From positions 23,194,199 through 23,258,198 of the forward strand of contig NC_043990.1 in assembly GCF_902150065.1 (NCBI RefSeq): a stretch of 64,000 nt of DNA, in the 5' to 3' direction. The translations under genes and the position numbers were made by a program. Under the pieces are notes generated by a model. It ran no database searches. It worked only from the letters and a program-made list of their open reading frames with translations, and was not told the DNA's origin. Position 1 is the first letter of the stretch. Every line of letters begins with the position of its first letter. Positions 38,831-51,018 of the stretch are shown one piece after another. This DNA is from Myripristis murdjan (lineage: Eukaryota > Chordata > Actinopteri > Holocentriformes > Holocentridae).

Positions 38831-39045
38831 GCCGGGAGGGGGGTGGGTGGGAGATGAGAGGGGAAACATTCCCCCTTGCCCACATTAAAGACATAAAAAA
38901 GAAAACAAACAGAAAAACATGTCTGACATGAAGAGGCTGGTTTCCGCGGCGACAGCACAATGGCTGCCTGTGGCTCTCGGGGCCCTCGCCGTCCCGTCTG
39001 GGGCCCGGCACCAGCGAAAGTCACCGCAGTCACAGGGCCCATCAG

Positions 39046-39054
39046 CGTGTGTGT

Positions 39055-39120
<66 letters not shown>
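39046..39120. repeat. (GT)n microsatellite
   Basis: About 75 bp of almost pure GT, ending GCGCGCGT. Confidence 0.9.
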
Positions 39121-39121
<1 letters not shown>

Positions 39122-39878
39122 CAAAACATGGTGAATGTCATCACAGGCTCAGTGCTGTGGGAACCGCCATGAAAGGGACCCCACTCCGGAGCCACAAAAG
39201 CTCCTTTCTGCTTCCTCTCTTCGGCTTTTAGCCTCTTTATTTATCTTTGCGTAGGGGAGCCGGATGAGGAGGGAGGACTCTCTCCCTCTCCCTCTCTATC
39301 TCTCACCCTCTCTCTCTCTCTCACTCTCTCTCTCTCTCTATCACTGCAGCGCTCTCGCCCTCTTCACACCTCATATCACAGCTCGCACCATCTCTATCTC
39401 ATACCCAAACATAAATACAGATTCTGTCCCTCTGTTCTCACCTCATATCAGCTCGATCAGACCATGCCGCAGCTCTTGGCAGCGCCCTGTGGATACCAGG
39501 CTCCCAGGAACAAACGCCGGTGTTCCCAGGAATGTCTAATACATCCAGGTTATTCCCAGTGTGCAGTGGAGTGGGCCAAACAGGCAGTGCCACAGGTCCC
39601 AGGCATTCCTTACATGTCTGAAGGGCAGATAATTCCCTCTGGGGTCCAGCCCGGACAGTGCCAAAGTACTCCAGTGCCAGTTCCCATGCCAATCCAATCT
39701 TGACCCTCGCCACTGAGCGCCAGGCCACAGGCTGGCTACTATAAAGACCTCATACCAATAAGGAATCAATTGATTTTATGGGTATATGTGAATAGCTAGT
39801 GCATACAGCAGGGCTCCGTGGAGCACATTTGGCCCTCGAGAAATTCTTTTTACGCATACTCAGGGCTTCCAGCCAGTG

Positions 39879-39899
39879 AAAAAAAAAAAAAATATATAT

Positions 39900-39938
<39 letters not shown>
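39879..39938. repeat. poly(A) plus (AT)n microsatellite
   Basis: A run of A is followed by about 45 bp of alternating AT. Confidence 0.9.
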
Positions 39939-39939
<1 letters not shown>

Positions 39940-40988
39940 ACTATTACAATGCTACTTGATTAGATTTGAGAAGTGATTTTGAGGCACTTTGCTTATTGCA
40001 AGGCATCCCACAACTGTTGCTTTGCTTAATGTCCATTCATAGTTTTTGGGATGCGGCCCACCATCTGGCCTCCATGCCTCCTCCTCCATGCCATATTTTT
40101 TGTATAATTTGTGCATCTCTGTTTGGATTTGTGCTGTGTCCTAAACTTGCTGGTGCCTTGAATTTGGTGCTGTGTGGAAAGACAACACTTTCTATCAAAA
40201 TAATACAACACACTGGTTTGGACACATTATAGTAATGTAACATGTAACTGTATGTAGCCTTGTAAAGATGTACATTGAGATGATGCACAGGTTGTGTTGA
40301 TGAATCACATGACTTCAAATTGAGTTCTAGTGCTTGGATGTGTAAAGACAATATAAAATCATAATGTTTGTGAAGAGAGCATGGATATATAAATGCCATG
40401 AAAACACTTTTCTGCCCGTTTTGGTCCTTTTGAGGTTCATTAGTTTATTTTGAGTTCAGAATGATTTTAGTACATTGTGATTGTTTTGTTTTTGTTTTTG
40501 TTTTTGTTTTTTTTGTTTTTTTTAGTATAGCTATTGTGTCAATATAGGTCAAGTGTGCCATAGAACTCACCAAAACACATTCCTAATACTTGTCAATGTA
40601 TGTAGCAAGTAAAGTTATTCTGATTCTGATTTTCCTGTTTGCGACATTCAGCTTACATTGGGAATCATTTGCTGAGGCTTCGTCTTTATTTTATAGCGGG
40701 GGCACTGGGGTATCTGCTTGTTGTATAATGTCAATAATGGTGAGGAAAAATAGCAGAAAAATTAAATAAGTAATAATCAAAGTCAACCATGCAGTGAGAC
40801 ATATCTAATCCCTGGCAGTTAGTCAGTTTGACATGAATAAGTCACAAACAAAATACCATGTGGAGCTGGTTCCATCTCACAGACTTTCAAACAATAGCAA
40901 TAGTCATGCATCAGGGACAATAATTGCACTTGAGTGTTTGTGTCTTATAAAGTGTGGGTATGCACTGTCCACATTCGTGTGAGGGGGT

Positions 40989-40990
<2 letters not shown>

Positions 40991-41022
<32 letters not shown>

Positions 41023-41060
41023 TGTGTGTGTGTGTCTGTGTGTGTCTGTGTGTGTTTGTA
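40991..41060. repeat. (GT)n with CTGTGT variants
   Basis: A pure GT run grades into CTGTGTGTGT units. Further GT tracts in the region are at 42,546-42,588. Confidence 0.85.
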
Positions 41061-42499
41061 TGAATGAGTTCATGGCCATGTGTGTGCGTGCATGTGTGTG
41101 TCTGTGAGCGTTCACACGTTCATATTGGGGCTGTGCGTGCGTGCGTGTGTGCGCAAATTGTAAAAGTATGAGCTTGTTAATTTCAATAAGGGACGCTGCC
41201 TTGTTGTGGTTTGGAGGGAGGGCGGGTTGGATGGGAAGAGGGGAGGGAGAGGACTGAAGTGGCCGACCAAGATCGCCAGAAATCTCCCAGAATTCCACCC
41301 CGCCATCCATTGCCAGCTCTCTCTCTTGTTCTTGACCCTCCCGACCCCCCCCAACCCCCCAAACTATTTTATATAATTAACTTATTTATTTATTCATTCA
41401 TCTTCTTAATTACTTTCCACTTGGTGTGCGTTTTTCATGCAACTTGCCTCCTCCTAAAAAGAGGGGTTGTTTAACTGAGAGGCGGGGACGGCCAAAAAAA
41501 AAAATCATGCATGGAACCAAAGCGATTTCATACAGAAAGGACTGGTGATATAGAGAAGAAAGTTATTCTTTGAAGAGAGAAGGGGGTGTGTGATAAAAAT
41601 AACAACAGAGAGGAGACGGAGGCCTGACTTCATAGATGTCTCTCTTCACTCTGACTCTTTCTTCCCTGCTTTCTGATGCTGAAATGAGATCCAGATCTGA
41701 ATTAAGGCGTGATTGGTAATGAAAGGATATGTGGACGCGGGTGAAGGAGGGTTTATTTGGGGGGGAGGATGGGAAGGAGAGAAAGCGGCAGCTCTCCTTT
41801 CCGTCACTCCTGACTCATATCCACCGCAGCACGATCTCAATGATGATCATCGCACTGATTACGGACACTCGTCATGTATCGCACAAACACACAAATGCAT
41901 GTGTTTTTGGTTAATTTATTGCCTTACAAATCTGAAATGATAAAATGCATAAACACATGAAGAAGTTTCAGCTACTGCAAGCGAGATAGGTACCAAAACA
42001 GTGTGGCTATGAAAGCATCTCACCTCAAAAGAGACAAACCTCATCACACATAAATGGAGGTAAGGGAAATAAAATGTAAATCAAAACAAAGCCGATCGTC
42101 AAATGGAGGCCAAAGGACAGCGAGAGTGTGAGAGTGCACGCTCCCTGTAGATGAAACACACTTTTTACATAAAAGGAGCTCACAATGGAAACACAGCCCA
42201 CGGTAACATGAGACACAGACCAAAATAAGCGCAAAAGCAGACACTCTTCTCATTCAGAAAACAAAGATCTTGTACACATTGTAGCATGTTTAAACTAACA
42301 CGCCCTTCCAGTCTGCCAGGCAGGAAGAGAAGGGCTCAGCTGGGCATTGTGTGGAAGGGGGCATGCCATTTGGCCTCTTTCACCCTCTCACACACACATG
42401 CACACACACACACACACACAGTGCCGGGTTAGTAAGGCATCGCTCCTAACAACCGGCGCCTTGGGTCTCCTGTTTCCATGGCAATCTGTGCCAGCATTC

Positions 42500-42507
42500 T
42501 TCCCACG
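42500..42507 (-). promoter_or_regulatory. RBPJ/CSL-type site CGTGGGAA upstream of heyl
   Basis: The minus strand reads CGTGGGAA, the full CSL consensus, about 1.76 kb before the heyl start. A second TTCCCACA (the same core) is at 43,467-43,474, about 0.8 kb upstream. HEYL is a known Notch target; single sites are common by chance, so function is inferred. Confidence 0.35.
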
Positions 42508-42543
42508 GTGGCAGCGGAACCAAGCACTGAGTGTCACAAGAAA

Positions 42544-42586
<43 letters not shown>

Positions 42587-43781
42587 TGCACAGACAGCAC
42601 TATCTTGTCCAGTGAAGAGCCCAGATGTTCAGACACTCACCGGCTGATTCCTCTCTTGACCTGGAGCACCTGTCCTCTTCACCTCGCAGGCTCACAGCAG
42701 ACAGACGGGCAGTTCACAGCTTAGCTCAAGGGTCTGCGCCCGAGCTCTGATCTCACGAATCAGTATCCTCTTTTTCATCTTTGCGCACTCAAATTCATCA
42801 AATTTATTGGAATTATGGATTATCAAAAAAAAAAAAAAAAAACATTGCCAGAGCAGTGTGGAAATTTTTTTTAAAACTCTCCAAAACTAACACACAACAG
42901 TTTGTGCATTCAAACCATATCAAGATGAACTTTTATTTGAAAACTGAACTGGAACTGTTTATGAATACATAATTACCAGCATGTGTCATGTAAAATACTT
43001 AATCAAAATATTACATGACTTATATATTAAATTATAAGTCATGTTTTGAAATTCAGTGTGTACACTTCAACAAAGTGTGTTAAACTGAAGTTATCTGAGG
43101 ACTTTTAAAGGGAGAAATTAGATTATCACACATAAATTAGTGAGTGTTTTTGGTGTTGTTGTTGTTTGGTTTTTGAAAATGCAATTAATTTTATTTTTTT
43201 CACATTGGTGACTGGGTGATGACTGGTCCCTGAATGGAGGGCATTGTTTACCCAACTTTGTATTTAACACTGCACCACTGTCTTCTCTCTCTCTGTCTTT
43301 GTCTCCAAATTTGTCTCTACTCCCCAGCCTCACAACACACACGCACACATAGAAACAGACACGCCGACTCGATTTGTCGAGTCACCTGTGTGTTTGCATG
43401 CGAGGCCAGTGTCGTGTATCCTCACACACTCCCCTGTAGACGATGAAGGGTTTTCACAACCCGTCATTCCCACAGTCCTCTCCTCTCGTCTCTGCCTGCC
43501 GCTCTCCTTGGCCATTGTTCTCCGAGCGAGGGAGTGTAATTAAAGGAGCCAAAAGAGAAAGAGAGGAAGACAGAGAGAAGGAAGGGGAGCAGGATGAGAC
43601 TGAAGAGGCTAATGGACTGAGGATGACTGAGCAAAGGGGTGGGGGGGGTGGAGGGGGGTTGGTTGAGAAGCCAAAGAAGGGTAGATGAAAGGAAGGGAGG
43701 AGGGAAAGAGAGAGGGGAGGGAGCCAAAACTGGCAACCCTGCCCCAAGTGCCAAAGTCGTGTTTTGTCATTGGGTGGCTGT

Positions 43782-43883
<102 letters not shown>

Positions 43884-44220
43884 GATTGGATGCCAATGAC
43901 AGAGTAAAGGACCAAAGCAGCAAGTGAAAACATTTAGTTGTCATGGGCCCTCGGGGGACGATCAAGTGGCACCGCTGACTCACAGCAAGAAGGACAGAAG
44001 GCACAAGGGCAGCGGAGAAAAACGAAAAGACAAAACAAAACAAGCGACAAGACAAAACAGAGGAGAACAAGGCTTTCATTTCTTTTTCCTTTTTTTTTTT
44101 TCAATAACCCCAAAAGGGAAAGAAAGAGCGAGGGGCACAGAGGGTGGTAATTCGCTCCAGAGGGCAAAGAGAGCGGCGGTAAGGGCAACCGGCCATCACG
44201 CTCCTTCACCCAAGTCCTCT

Positions 44221-44256
44221 CATCCATCCATCCATCCATCCATCCATCCATCCATC
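44221..44256. repeat. (CATC)n microsatellite in heyl 5' leader
   Basis: Nine CATC units end 13 bp before the heyl start codon, so they probably lie in the 5' UTR. Confidence 0.85.
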
Positions 44257-44269
44257 TGGCCGGTGAGAG

Positions 44270-45111
44270 ATGAAGCGCCCCCATGACTACAGCTCCCCAG
44301 ACTCGGACACAGATGAGTTCATTGACGTGGGTCAGGAGGACAGCTACTGGTGAGCATCCACCAATCACACCTGAGAATGTAACACTGCTGTCCAATCGTA
44401 CCTCTGAGGAAAACTAGTCTAATTTCAATGTACATCAACAACTCAATTCAAATCTACAACTGATTTATTTGGCAATGACAGTTAACTGTGGGTTTAACAA
44501 GGATGCTGACACTCTCAGAGAGACGAACAGGTTGAAAAAGGTCTATAAAAAAAGTCCCACAAGGTGATGCTGGTTTCTGTGTAGTCTGCGAATAGACCAA
44601 AGCATATTCTTTTAAAATATACTTGAAAAATTACTGAGTAAACTGTAATACTGCTATCAATAAACCTGGGTTGTCAGCTTTGTAAGACCATGTCAGGCCT
44701 ACAGTGACACAAAAAAATTGCCATCATTTGCTCTATTCAGAAATATATCTAAATATTTGCTACATGTTATATTTTTATCGAATGAAGTCATCTGTCCTCC
44801 CTTGAGCTGCATGTGCTCACATGCAGGGATTGGAAAGATACCTGGCATTGAAATATGTATCGGATCAAATGGTGAAGTCATGTGAGGCCTATCATGCCAG
44901 AAGCATAGTGACAATGTGTGGGACAGGGCATAAAAGTGTTTTATTTAAATGAACAGTGGCCAAATTCACACCAGAACTTTCTTACACTGTGTCAGATGAT
45001 AATAAATATGTTTGATATATGAAATTCCTTGCATCCAAATACACATTGAGATGTGGGATTTATTACTGACAATTTATTTGTCAAATAGTGATGGTTCTAC
45101 ATGGAAGTTAA

Positions 45112-45151
<40 letters not shown>

Positions 45152-48067
45152 GTTATTATTATTTTGCTCTTTTTTCTGTAGCTTTTATATTATAACTGTA
45201 TAGTGCACAAACAACAAATATGAATTGTCAGTTGTGGTAGTACAAAATTAATAATATGGAAAACTGTGGTGGTTGGTTGGAAATTTTGAGGCACAGATAA
45301 TGAATATAGTAGAATGATTTTTCTTCACAATCAGACATACTTGCTTTTTTTCATCACATGAGACCTATAATTCAGTTCTAAAGATATGCATATATTATAT
45401 GAGAGCTATAATTCAGTTCTAAAGAGATGCATATCACATATTGAAAGCAATAAATAGTTAAATAGCTATTTTTAATCTTCTTGCGGTTCCTTTTAACTTG
45501 ACGTTATTATTTTAAATATCTGAAACCTGTGAGCAGAGAATTATAAAAGTCCATGTGATGTTTTGGTAAAAAAAAAAAAAAAAAAGAAAAAAAATATTTA
45601 TATAAGAGAGTGGAATTACTTCCAGCCCTATTTCTGAAAATTAAAGTGAGTTCAAAAAAAAAAAAAAAAAAAAAAGAGTTTATACACTTTACGGGAAAAC
45701 TTTATATTTGGAAAAGTTCTGAGCGCAAAAGCAACCTGTAATTTTTTTAGTGATCAGAACTGTTGTGTCCTGTTTAACTGCTGTGTCACAGCTGATCAGG
45801 TTATACTACAGGGTGTTGGTGATGGTAAAATGTTTGACTGGCAGAAGAATGACGCTGACATCTTCCACAGACATGCTTTACAAGTCTTTACAGCATCCAG
45901 CACTTTGGGTGCATTAGTAAAGTTCCATGGTTGTGTTATAGCAATATAAATTAAAGGAAATATTCATTATAACTTCTTTGAACCAGTGTGTCTGAATAAA
46001 AACACACGTGACAATATTGGTTACACAAGGCTCCATAGATTCAAATACCCAGCTAGTGAGTAATACTGAAGAGCAACTTGGATAAATCAAATTGCCAGAT
46101 GACATGCAAACAGAAGACAGTGTACTCTTTTCAAGACAGCACCATCAAACATAAACCTAAACAAAAACACACAGCTAAATTGGCAGCCCTCATGTTAAAA
46201 TCTAATAGAAATGCAATAAGTCTTTGGTGAGGCAGTTTAAAAGGGACTCCAAGCTGTCAGGCTCTTTCAAGCCTGTAAGACGAGAGTTCACAAACAAACA
46301 CGATCCATACTGAGTGACTGTGCTCCGAGGAGCCCGGCTCCCACGCCGCATGCTGGAGCCCCATGCGAGCGAAAGCATTGCCCTGCGGCTATATAATCAT
46401 CTTTCTAAAAGCGCTCTGCTCGGATGGAAGGAGAACAGCATGTCATTTGACTGAGACTAATGTCCAGAAACGCATTAAACCAAAAACAATCTCATCCTCC
46501 CTCCTCTCCTAGGCACTCCCATGCCGCTCTGTGCCCAAAACACAAATTAGATTGAGAGGAGCTGATGTGCCATCCTGCCTCTGTGTCATATTAGGGAGAG
46601 TAATAACAACAATATGCAGGGGTATCAAAGTTACCATGCTTTACTCTGTGCCAATGCTCTCTCTCTCTCTCTCTCACTCTCTCTCTTTCTCTCATGCTGG
46701 TTCAGCCCTGTCACCGGGTCCATGTCCCCTGGCAGCACCTCGCAGATTCTGGCCCGGAAGAAGAGAAGAGGGGTGAGTCCATCATAATCTAACTCTTTTT
46801 TTTCCCCCTTAGTTTTCTTGATTGAAGATCCTTTAGATCTAAATTTGTAGTCCCATCTTTTTTTTTTGATTGTTCCTCTCCCCCTCTCTCTGTCTTGTTG
46901 TGCAGATCATAGAGAAGAGGCGCAGGGATCGGATCAACCACAGCCTGTCAGAGCTGAGACGGCTGGTGCCCAGTGCCTTTGAGAAACAGGTAAACTGCTC
47001 TTCAGAGAATAAGAACGAGTGAACAAAAGTCAAAGGTTTCTTTCAAACGACGAAAGCCGTCAAATCCGCTAGACACTGCTTGTGAGAGTACTGCGGTAAA
47101 AGCCTTAAAGCAGCCTCATAAAAGTCTGATTGTTTTATCTTCAGGGATCCTCTAAGCTGGAGAAGGCGGAGATCCTGCAAATGACAGTGGATCACCTCAA
47201 ACTCCTGCATGCCATGGGAGGAAAAGGTGAGAAATGGGTTGGTTTTTGGTTTTTGTTAGATATATATTTCAACTGCTTTGCACCCCTGGCATCTCTGATC
47301 TCTCTGTGCTGGTTCTTTCCCTCCCTCTCTCTCTCCCAGGCTACTTTGATGCGAGGGCCTTGGCAGTCGACTACAGGACCCTGGGCTTCAGGGAATGTGT
47401 TGGGGAGGTGGTGCGGTACCTCAGCTCCCTGGAGGGGGGGACAGAGTCTCCGGACCCCATAGGAGCCCGATTGGTTTCGCATCTCTCCCACTGTGCAAGT
47501 GAGCTGGACCCCCTCCTCCTGCAGTCGCCTCCCACCTCTGCCCTGCCCTTCCCTCCTTGGCAGTGGGCGGCGTCCTTCCCTCAGATGTCGGCGTCCTCAC
47601 CGGCCTCGTCCTCGCCTCCCTTCCCCGGGGGGCGGAGGGAGCTGGCCCTCCTGGGGAGCTACCCGTCACCCACCTCCCTCCGCCTCGCCCCGCTGGCCGG
47701 CTGCCAGCAGGGGGCACACCCCCTCATGGCGCCCGCAGCCCTGGCCACCGTGCGCAGAGTGCCCTCCCTCCCCCCGTCCCCCGCCCTCGCCCCCTCCCCG
47801 GCTCACAGAGCCACACAGCCGTCCCCTCACAGCGCCTCCAGGGCCTCGCCTCTTCCTCTCCCCACCCCTGCCTCCTCTTCTCCTTCCACCTCCTCCTCCT
47901 CCTCCTCCTCTTCCTCCTCCACTTCAGCATCATCGTCATCCTCCGGCCCACCGCAAATCTCCTTCAGGCCCTTTGCACCTCTGGGGTCTCCCACAGCTCA
48001 GCGCAGGGGCCTGGGCGGATCGGCCAAGTCGGCTCAGGGCTGGGGAACCGAGATCGGGGCTTTTTGA
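44270..48067 (+). CDS. heyl: HEYL, hairy/enhancer-of-split-related bHLH-Orange repressor
   Basis: Five exons: 44270-44349, 46706-46772, 46906-46989, 47145-47226 and 47340-48067; 346 residues. It starts [17 protein letters not shown]. The bHLH begins at about residue 45 ([18 protein letters not shown]), with the Gly in the basic region that marks HEY rather than HES proteins. Helix 2 reads [16 protein letters not shown]. The Orange domain is [21 protein letters not shown] long Pro/Ser-rich tail includes a poly-Ser run and ends WGTEIGAF. The YRPW motif of HEY1/HEY2 is absent ([11 protein letters not shown]), as expected for HEYL. HEY proteins bind E-boxes and repress transcription downstream of Notch in vascular, muscle and neural tissue. 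Start choice: only this Met fits the family N-terminus. A CATC repeat sits 13 bp before the start and a GA tract 390 bp upstream. Synteny also supports HEYL. Confidence 0.95.
45112..45165. repeat. (ATT)n microsatellite in heyl intron 1
   Basis: About 17 ATT units, one with a G interruption. Poly-A runs follow at 45,571-45,599 and 45,653-45,675. Confidence 0.9.
47879..47942 (+). repeat. TCC/TCT triplet run coding poly-Ser in heyl
   Basis: A CCTCCT-type run reads in the Ser frame and gives some 20 serines, broken by Pro, Thr and Ala, in the C-terminal tail. Confidence 0.8.
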
Positions 48068-48358
48068 GGGGAAACCCTGATTTTGTTTTCCAGATGAACT
48101 ACATGTACAGTGGACAAGGGGGTGGGAAGTGTGCCATATAGCAAATATGACATCACGGGAGAGCAATATTGGACATTTCATCGTTGTCTCTGAGGGGGAC
48201 TCTAAAAAGCCATATCAGACTCTGTGTGGAGTTTCAGATAATCAATAACAATCAGTTAATGGAAAAATGAAGAATAGCATGGATGCGAAGAGGGGAACGA
48301 AGCGAGAGACACGACAGCAAATAAGGTTTTGAGTAAATTCATGTTTGTGTTTATGCTT

Positions 48359-48397
<39 letters not shown>

Positions 48398-49639
48398 AGA
48401 GAGGAGTGTACTACAGAGCCATAAATCATAACTCTCAACAGACTGGAGTTGAGGTTTCACTGATCTTTTTACTGTGATATTTGATGGTCTTTTAAATCAT
48501 TTATACGTTTGATTGCTTTTAATGATTCTGTAAGATTGACAAAGAATGTCTGACAAAAATCTTTATAAAAACTAAGTGCCTTTATTTTTGTCTGTTTTTT
48601 TTTTCTTCTTCTTCTTCCATCTGTGTGTTTTCTGAGTGTGGACTGCATAAGCAAACACAAACAAATTTGGATGTCATTTCCCCACCGCAATCAACTCCCT
48701 GTCTATTGTTTGCAGCTGCACATTAGCTGCTATCAATAGTGGCACAAAAAAAAAATGATTGAAAACTCCATGCTCCCCACTTATCCATATTAGTCTTGTC
48801 TGCAAACACTGCTTGCATGTTCCCCAGCCGTAACCCCCTTGGTATCTGAGCTGTCGCCAGTGATGGCTGATGGGAGTTGTGGTCTTGTGGCTGCAGAGGA
48901 TAAACATGGTGGGCGCGGGTGATGTTTTCGGGATGCCGCGGCGGAGCAAACAAACCCATCACTTTGCCCTCTCATTGGCAGGACTCTGTAATTAACTTCA
49001 CCATCGTATCAATCTATGTATCTTTCTCTCCTCCGCTGTCTCTCTGCCATTCTTTCTCTCCAATCTTGCGGTGTACCAGCGGATATCTTCTCTCCCCGTT
49101 TGTCTGCGCCACTGTCTCCTCAACAACGCGCAGACAGTAAGAAGGAAAGAGACGGGGGCGGGAGGGATAGAGAGATACAGAGACACGGAGAGAGACAAAG
49201 ACAAAGATCTGAAGGGCTGCGGTTGAGTGACTGATTCAGTGTAGAAGTTCAGTGAAGGAGGGGGGGGGGAGAAGGAGCGAGGAGATGAGAGGGATCTGGA
49301 AGGTTGAGAGGACAGGAACGGGAATGGTGTGAACTGCCAAAAGTCGGCCAGCGCGTCGAGAGTGCACGACAAACCCCCGAATAACTGTGAGTGACAGTCG
49401 CAACCAGTTGTTTCTCAAGAAGATGGTCATAATTGTACCGTGCTTTCACCAAAACAGCTCCGCAGGGATGAGAGAGCAGAAAAGAGCCTTGTGTGTGTTT
49501 ACTGCTGGAGAACACTTTGATCTACTTCAGGATGCAATGTCTGTGGTCTGCGGTCCGAAATGTGTGTGTTCCGCAATGTGCATTCTGTTTATTTGAGTGA
49601 GTGTGCGAGTGTGTGCTTTAGTCAGCCTGTTTGTTGTCC

Positions 49640-50030
49640 TGTGTGTGTGTGTGTGTGTGTCTGTCTGTGTCTGTGCCTTGGTGAGTGTTTTGTTTATGTG
49701 GTGTGTTGGTGCGTGTGTGTGTGTGTGTGTGTGTGAGCTGCGATGTGAGTCCTCGGGGCTGGCGTCAGTGCTGAACCGCGGTGGCGGCGTGGCTCTCGTG
49801 CAAGGCCGGCCGGCAGTCGGACGGACGGTATGGTGGTGGAATGTTTGTGGAGCGCACACACACACGCACACACACATACATATACACACACCCCCACACA
49901 TACACACACACACACACAGAGGCTGGCTGGCACTATTCTGGCCTCTGAGTGAAGGAGCCAAAGTCACCACCACAGCTTCCAGGAAGGACGACCACAATCA
50001 CACTGCACTGGGTTTCCCACGGAGGAGGGG

Positions 50031-50066
<36 letters not shown>
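49640..50066. repeat. cluster of GT/CA microsatellites
   Basis: Four tracts at about 49,640-49,661, 49,709-49,735, 49,856-49,919 and 50,033-50,066. Frames crossing them are repeat translations. Confidence 0.85.
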
Positions 50067-50231
50067 AGGGAGGGGAAAGAGGGACGGGGAGAATAAGAGA
50101 AAGAATGAGGGTTATAGTGTTTGAGTGTGTGTGTGTGTGTATGTGTAAGACTCTGTGGTCCCTGCAGAATGAGGAAGAGAGGCAGGCAGAGGAGGAGGAG
50201 GGATCAGTGTGGAGGAAGGAGGGCAGTAATG

Positions 50232-50359
50232 AGAGAAAGAGATGACAGGTCACATCTCTGCTTTGGCACATAAACAAACACATGCGAGCAAATTTCTCAC
50301 TCCTGAATCTCTTTATTAGATCACACGTGCTCTTTGCCCTGAAATCAGGTTTCCCTGTA
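50232..50359. repeat. left edge of segmental duplication (3' flank, copy 1)
   Basis: The sequence starting ATGAGAGAAAGAGATGACAGG recurs at about 62,227. Both copies then share CACATCTCTGC, the AATAAA signal region and CCTGAAATCAGG up to the coding exons, placing the duplication edge here. Confidence 0.6.
50312..50317 (-). terminator. poly(A) signal of the four-apple gene
   Basis: AATAAA on the minus strand, 43 bp past the stop codon. The paralogous copy keeps the same hexamer at about 62,304-62,310. Confidence 0.6.
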
Positions 50360-50969
50360 TCATTTGAGCCCCGTCTGGCAGTTCCTCAGGGAGAATCCAC
50401 ACACGGCGTTGGCCACTTTGGTAACTTTGGGAGGCATAGGCATGGTGATGAAACGCTTGAGGTAGCAGCGACGCCTAGGACACAAAATCAAAAAAAAAAT
50501 CAAAACACAAGTATCTTCAGTTTTGTGAAAACAATTGCATGAATATTAATATGGCAGCATGAAAATGCCTGTATTATAAACCTAAATCACAGTGTTGGGC
50601 TGAAATACAAAAGAGCATCCTATCGCCTCCGTTGAGATCCTGTAGATATATTTCATAGATATGAAATTGGTGAGAAAAGCGAGGGATCAAAATTGAAGCA
50701 TGAAAAACAGAATGTCTCCTTATCAACAATGAGCAGCACCGTTTCCAACGCTGCATCTTTTGCCTCTTTTGTCCATTTGGTTTCCTTTGATAAAGCATCC
50801 CAGACCGGCTGTGCCGCTAAACATGAGCATGCCGTGTGCATTCTATTGGCCTCATGCTACATGATTCCTGTGCATTGAAGTTCACATTTTGCAAACAGTT
50901 CCCTGCTGTTTGCAAAGATGCAAAGTTACCTGCTGCAACTTTAACTGCATTTGACATTTAACATTTATT

Positions 50970-51018
<49 letters not shown>

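Larger units (their letters stand above)
48068..50359. other. heyl 3' flank and spacer to the apple-domain gene
   Basis: About 48.07-48.7 kb is probably heyl 3' UTR, but no clean AATAAA was found. The rest holds several GT/CA tracts (49.64-50.07 kb) and no supported ORF. At the right end, 50,232-50,359 is homologous to 62,227-62,360, the 3' flank of the second apple gene. Confidence 0.45.

Noticed and set aside
38686-38931. Acidic Glu-rich protein
   Set aside because: Translation of a purine-rich triplet tract.
38542-39195. Long minus-strand frame rich in His/Thr, Pro and Ser
   Set aside because: It runs through GT, GGA and pyrimidine repeats; no family resemblance or splice pattern.
39464-39703. 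Plus-strand frame of 79 codons with several Cys and Pro
   Set aside because: No known domain, no Kozak support or splice partners; could be conserved non-coding DNA.
48068-50230. NT5C1A, the human neighbour of HEYL
   Set aside because: No 5'-nucleotidase wording in any frame; it is absent from the window.
49527-50283. Frames with VCVCVC or THTHTH runs
   Set aside because: Products of GT/CA microsatellites only.
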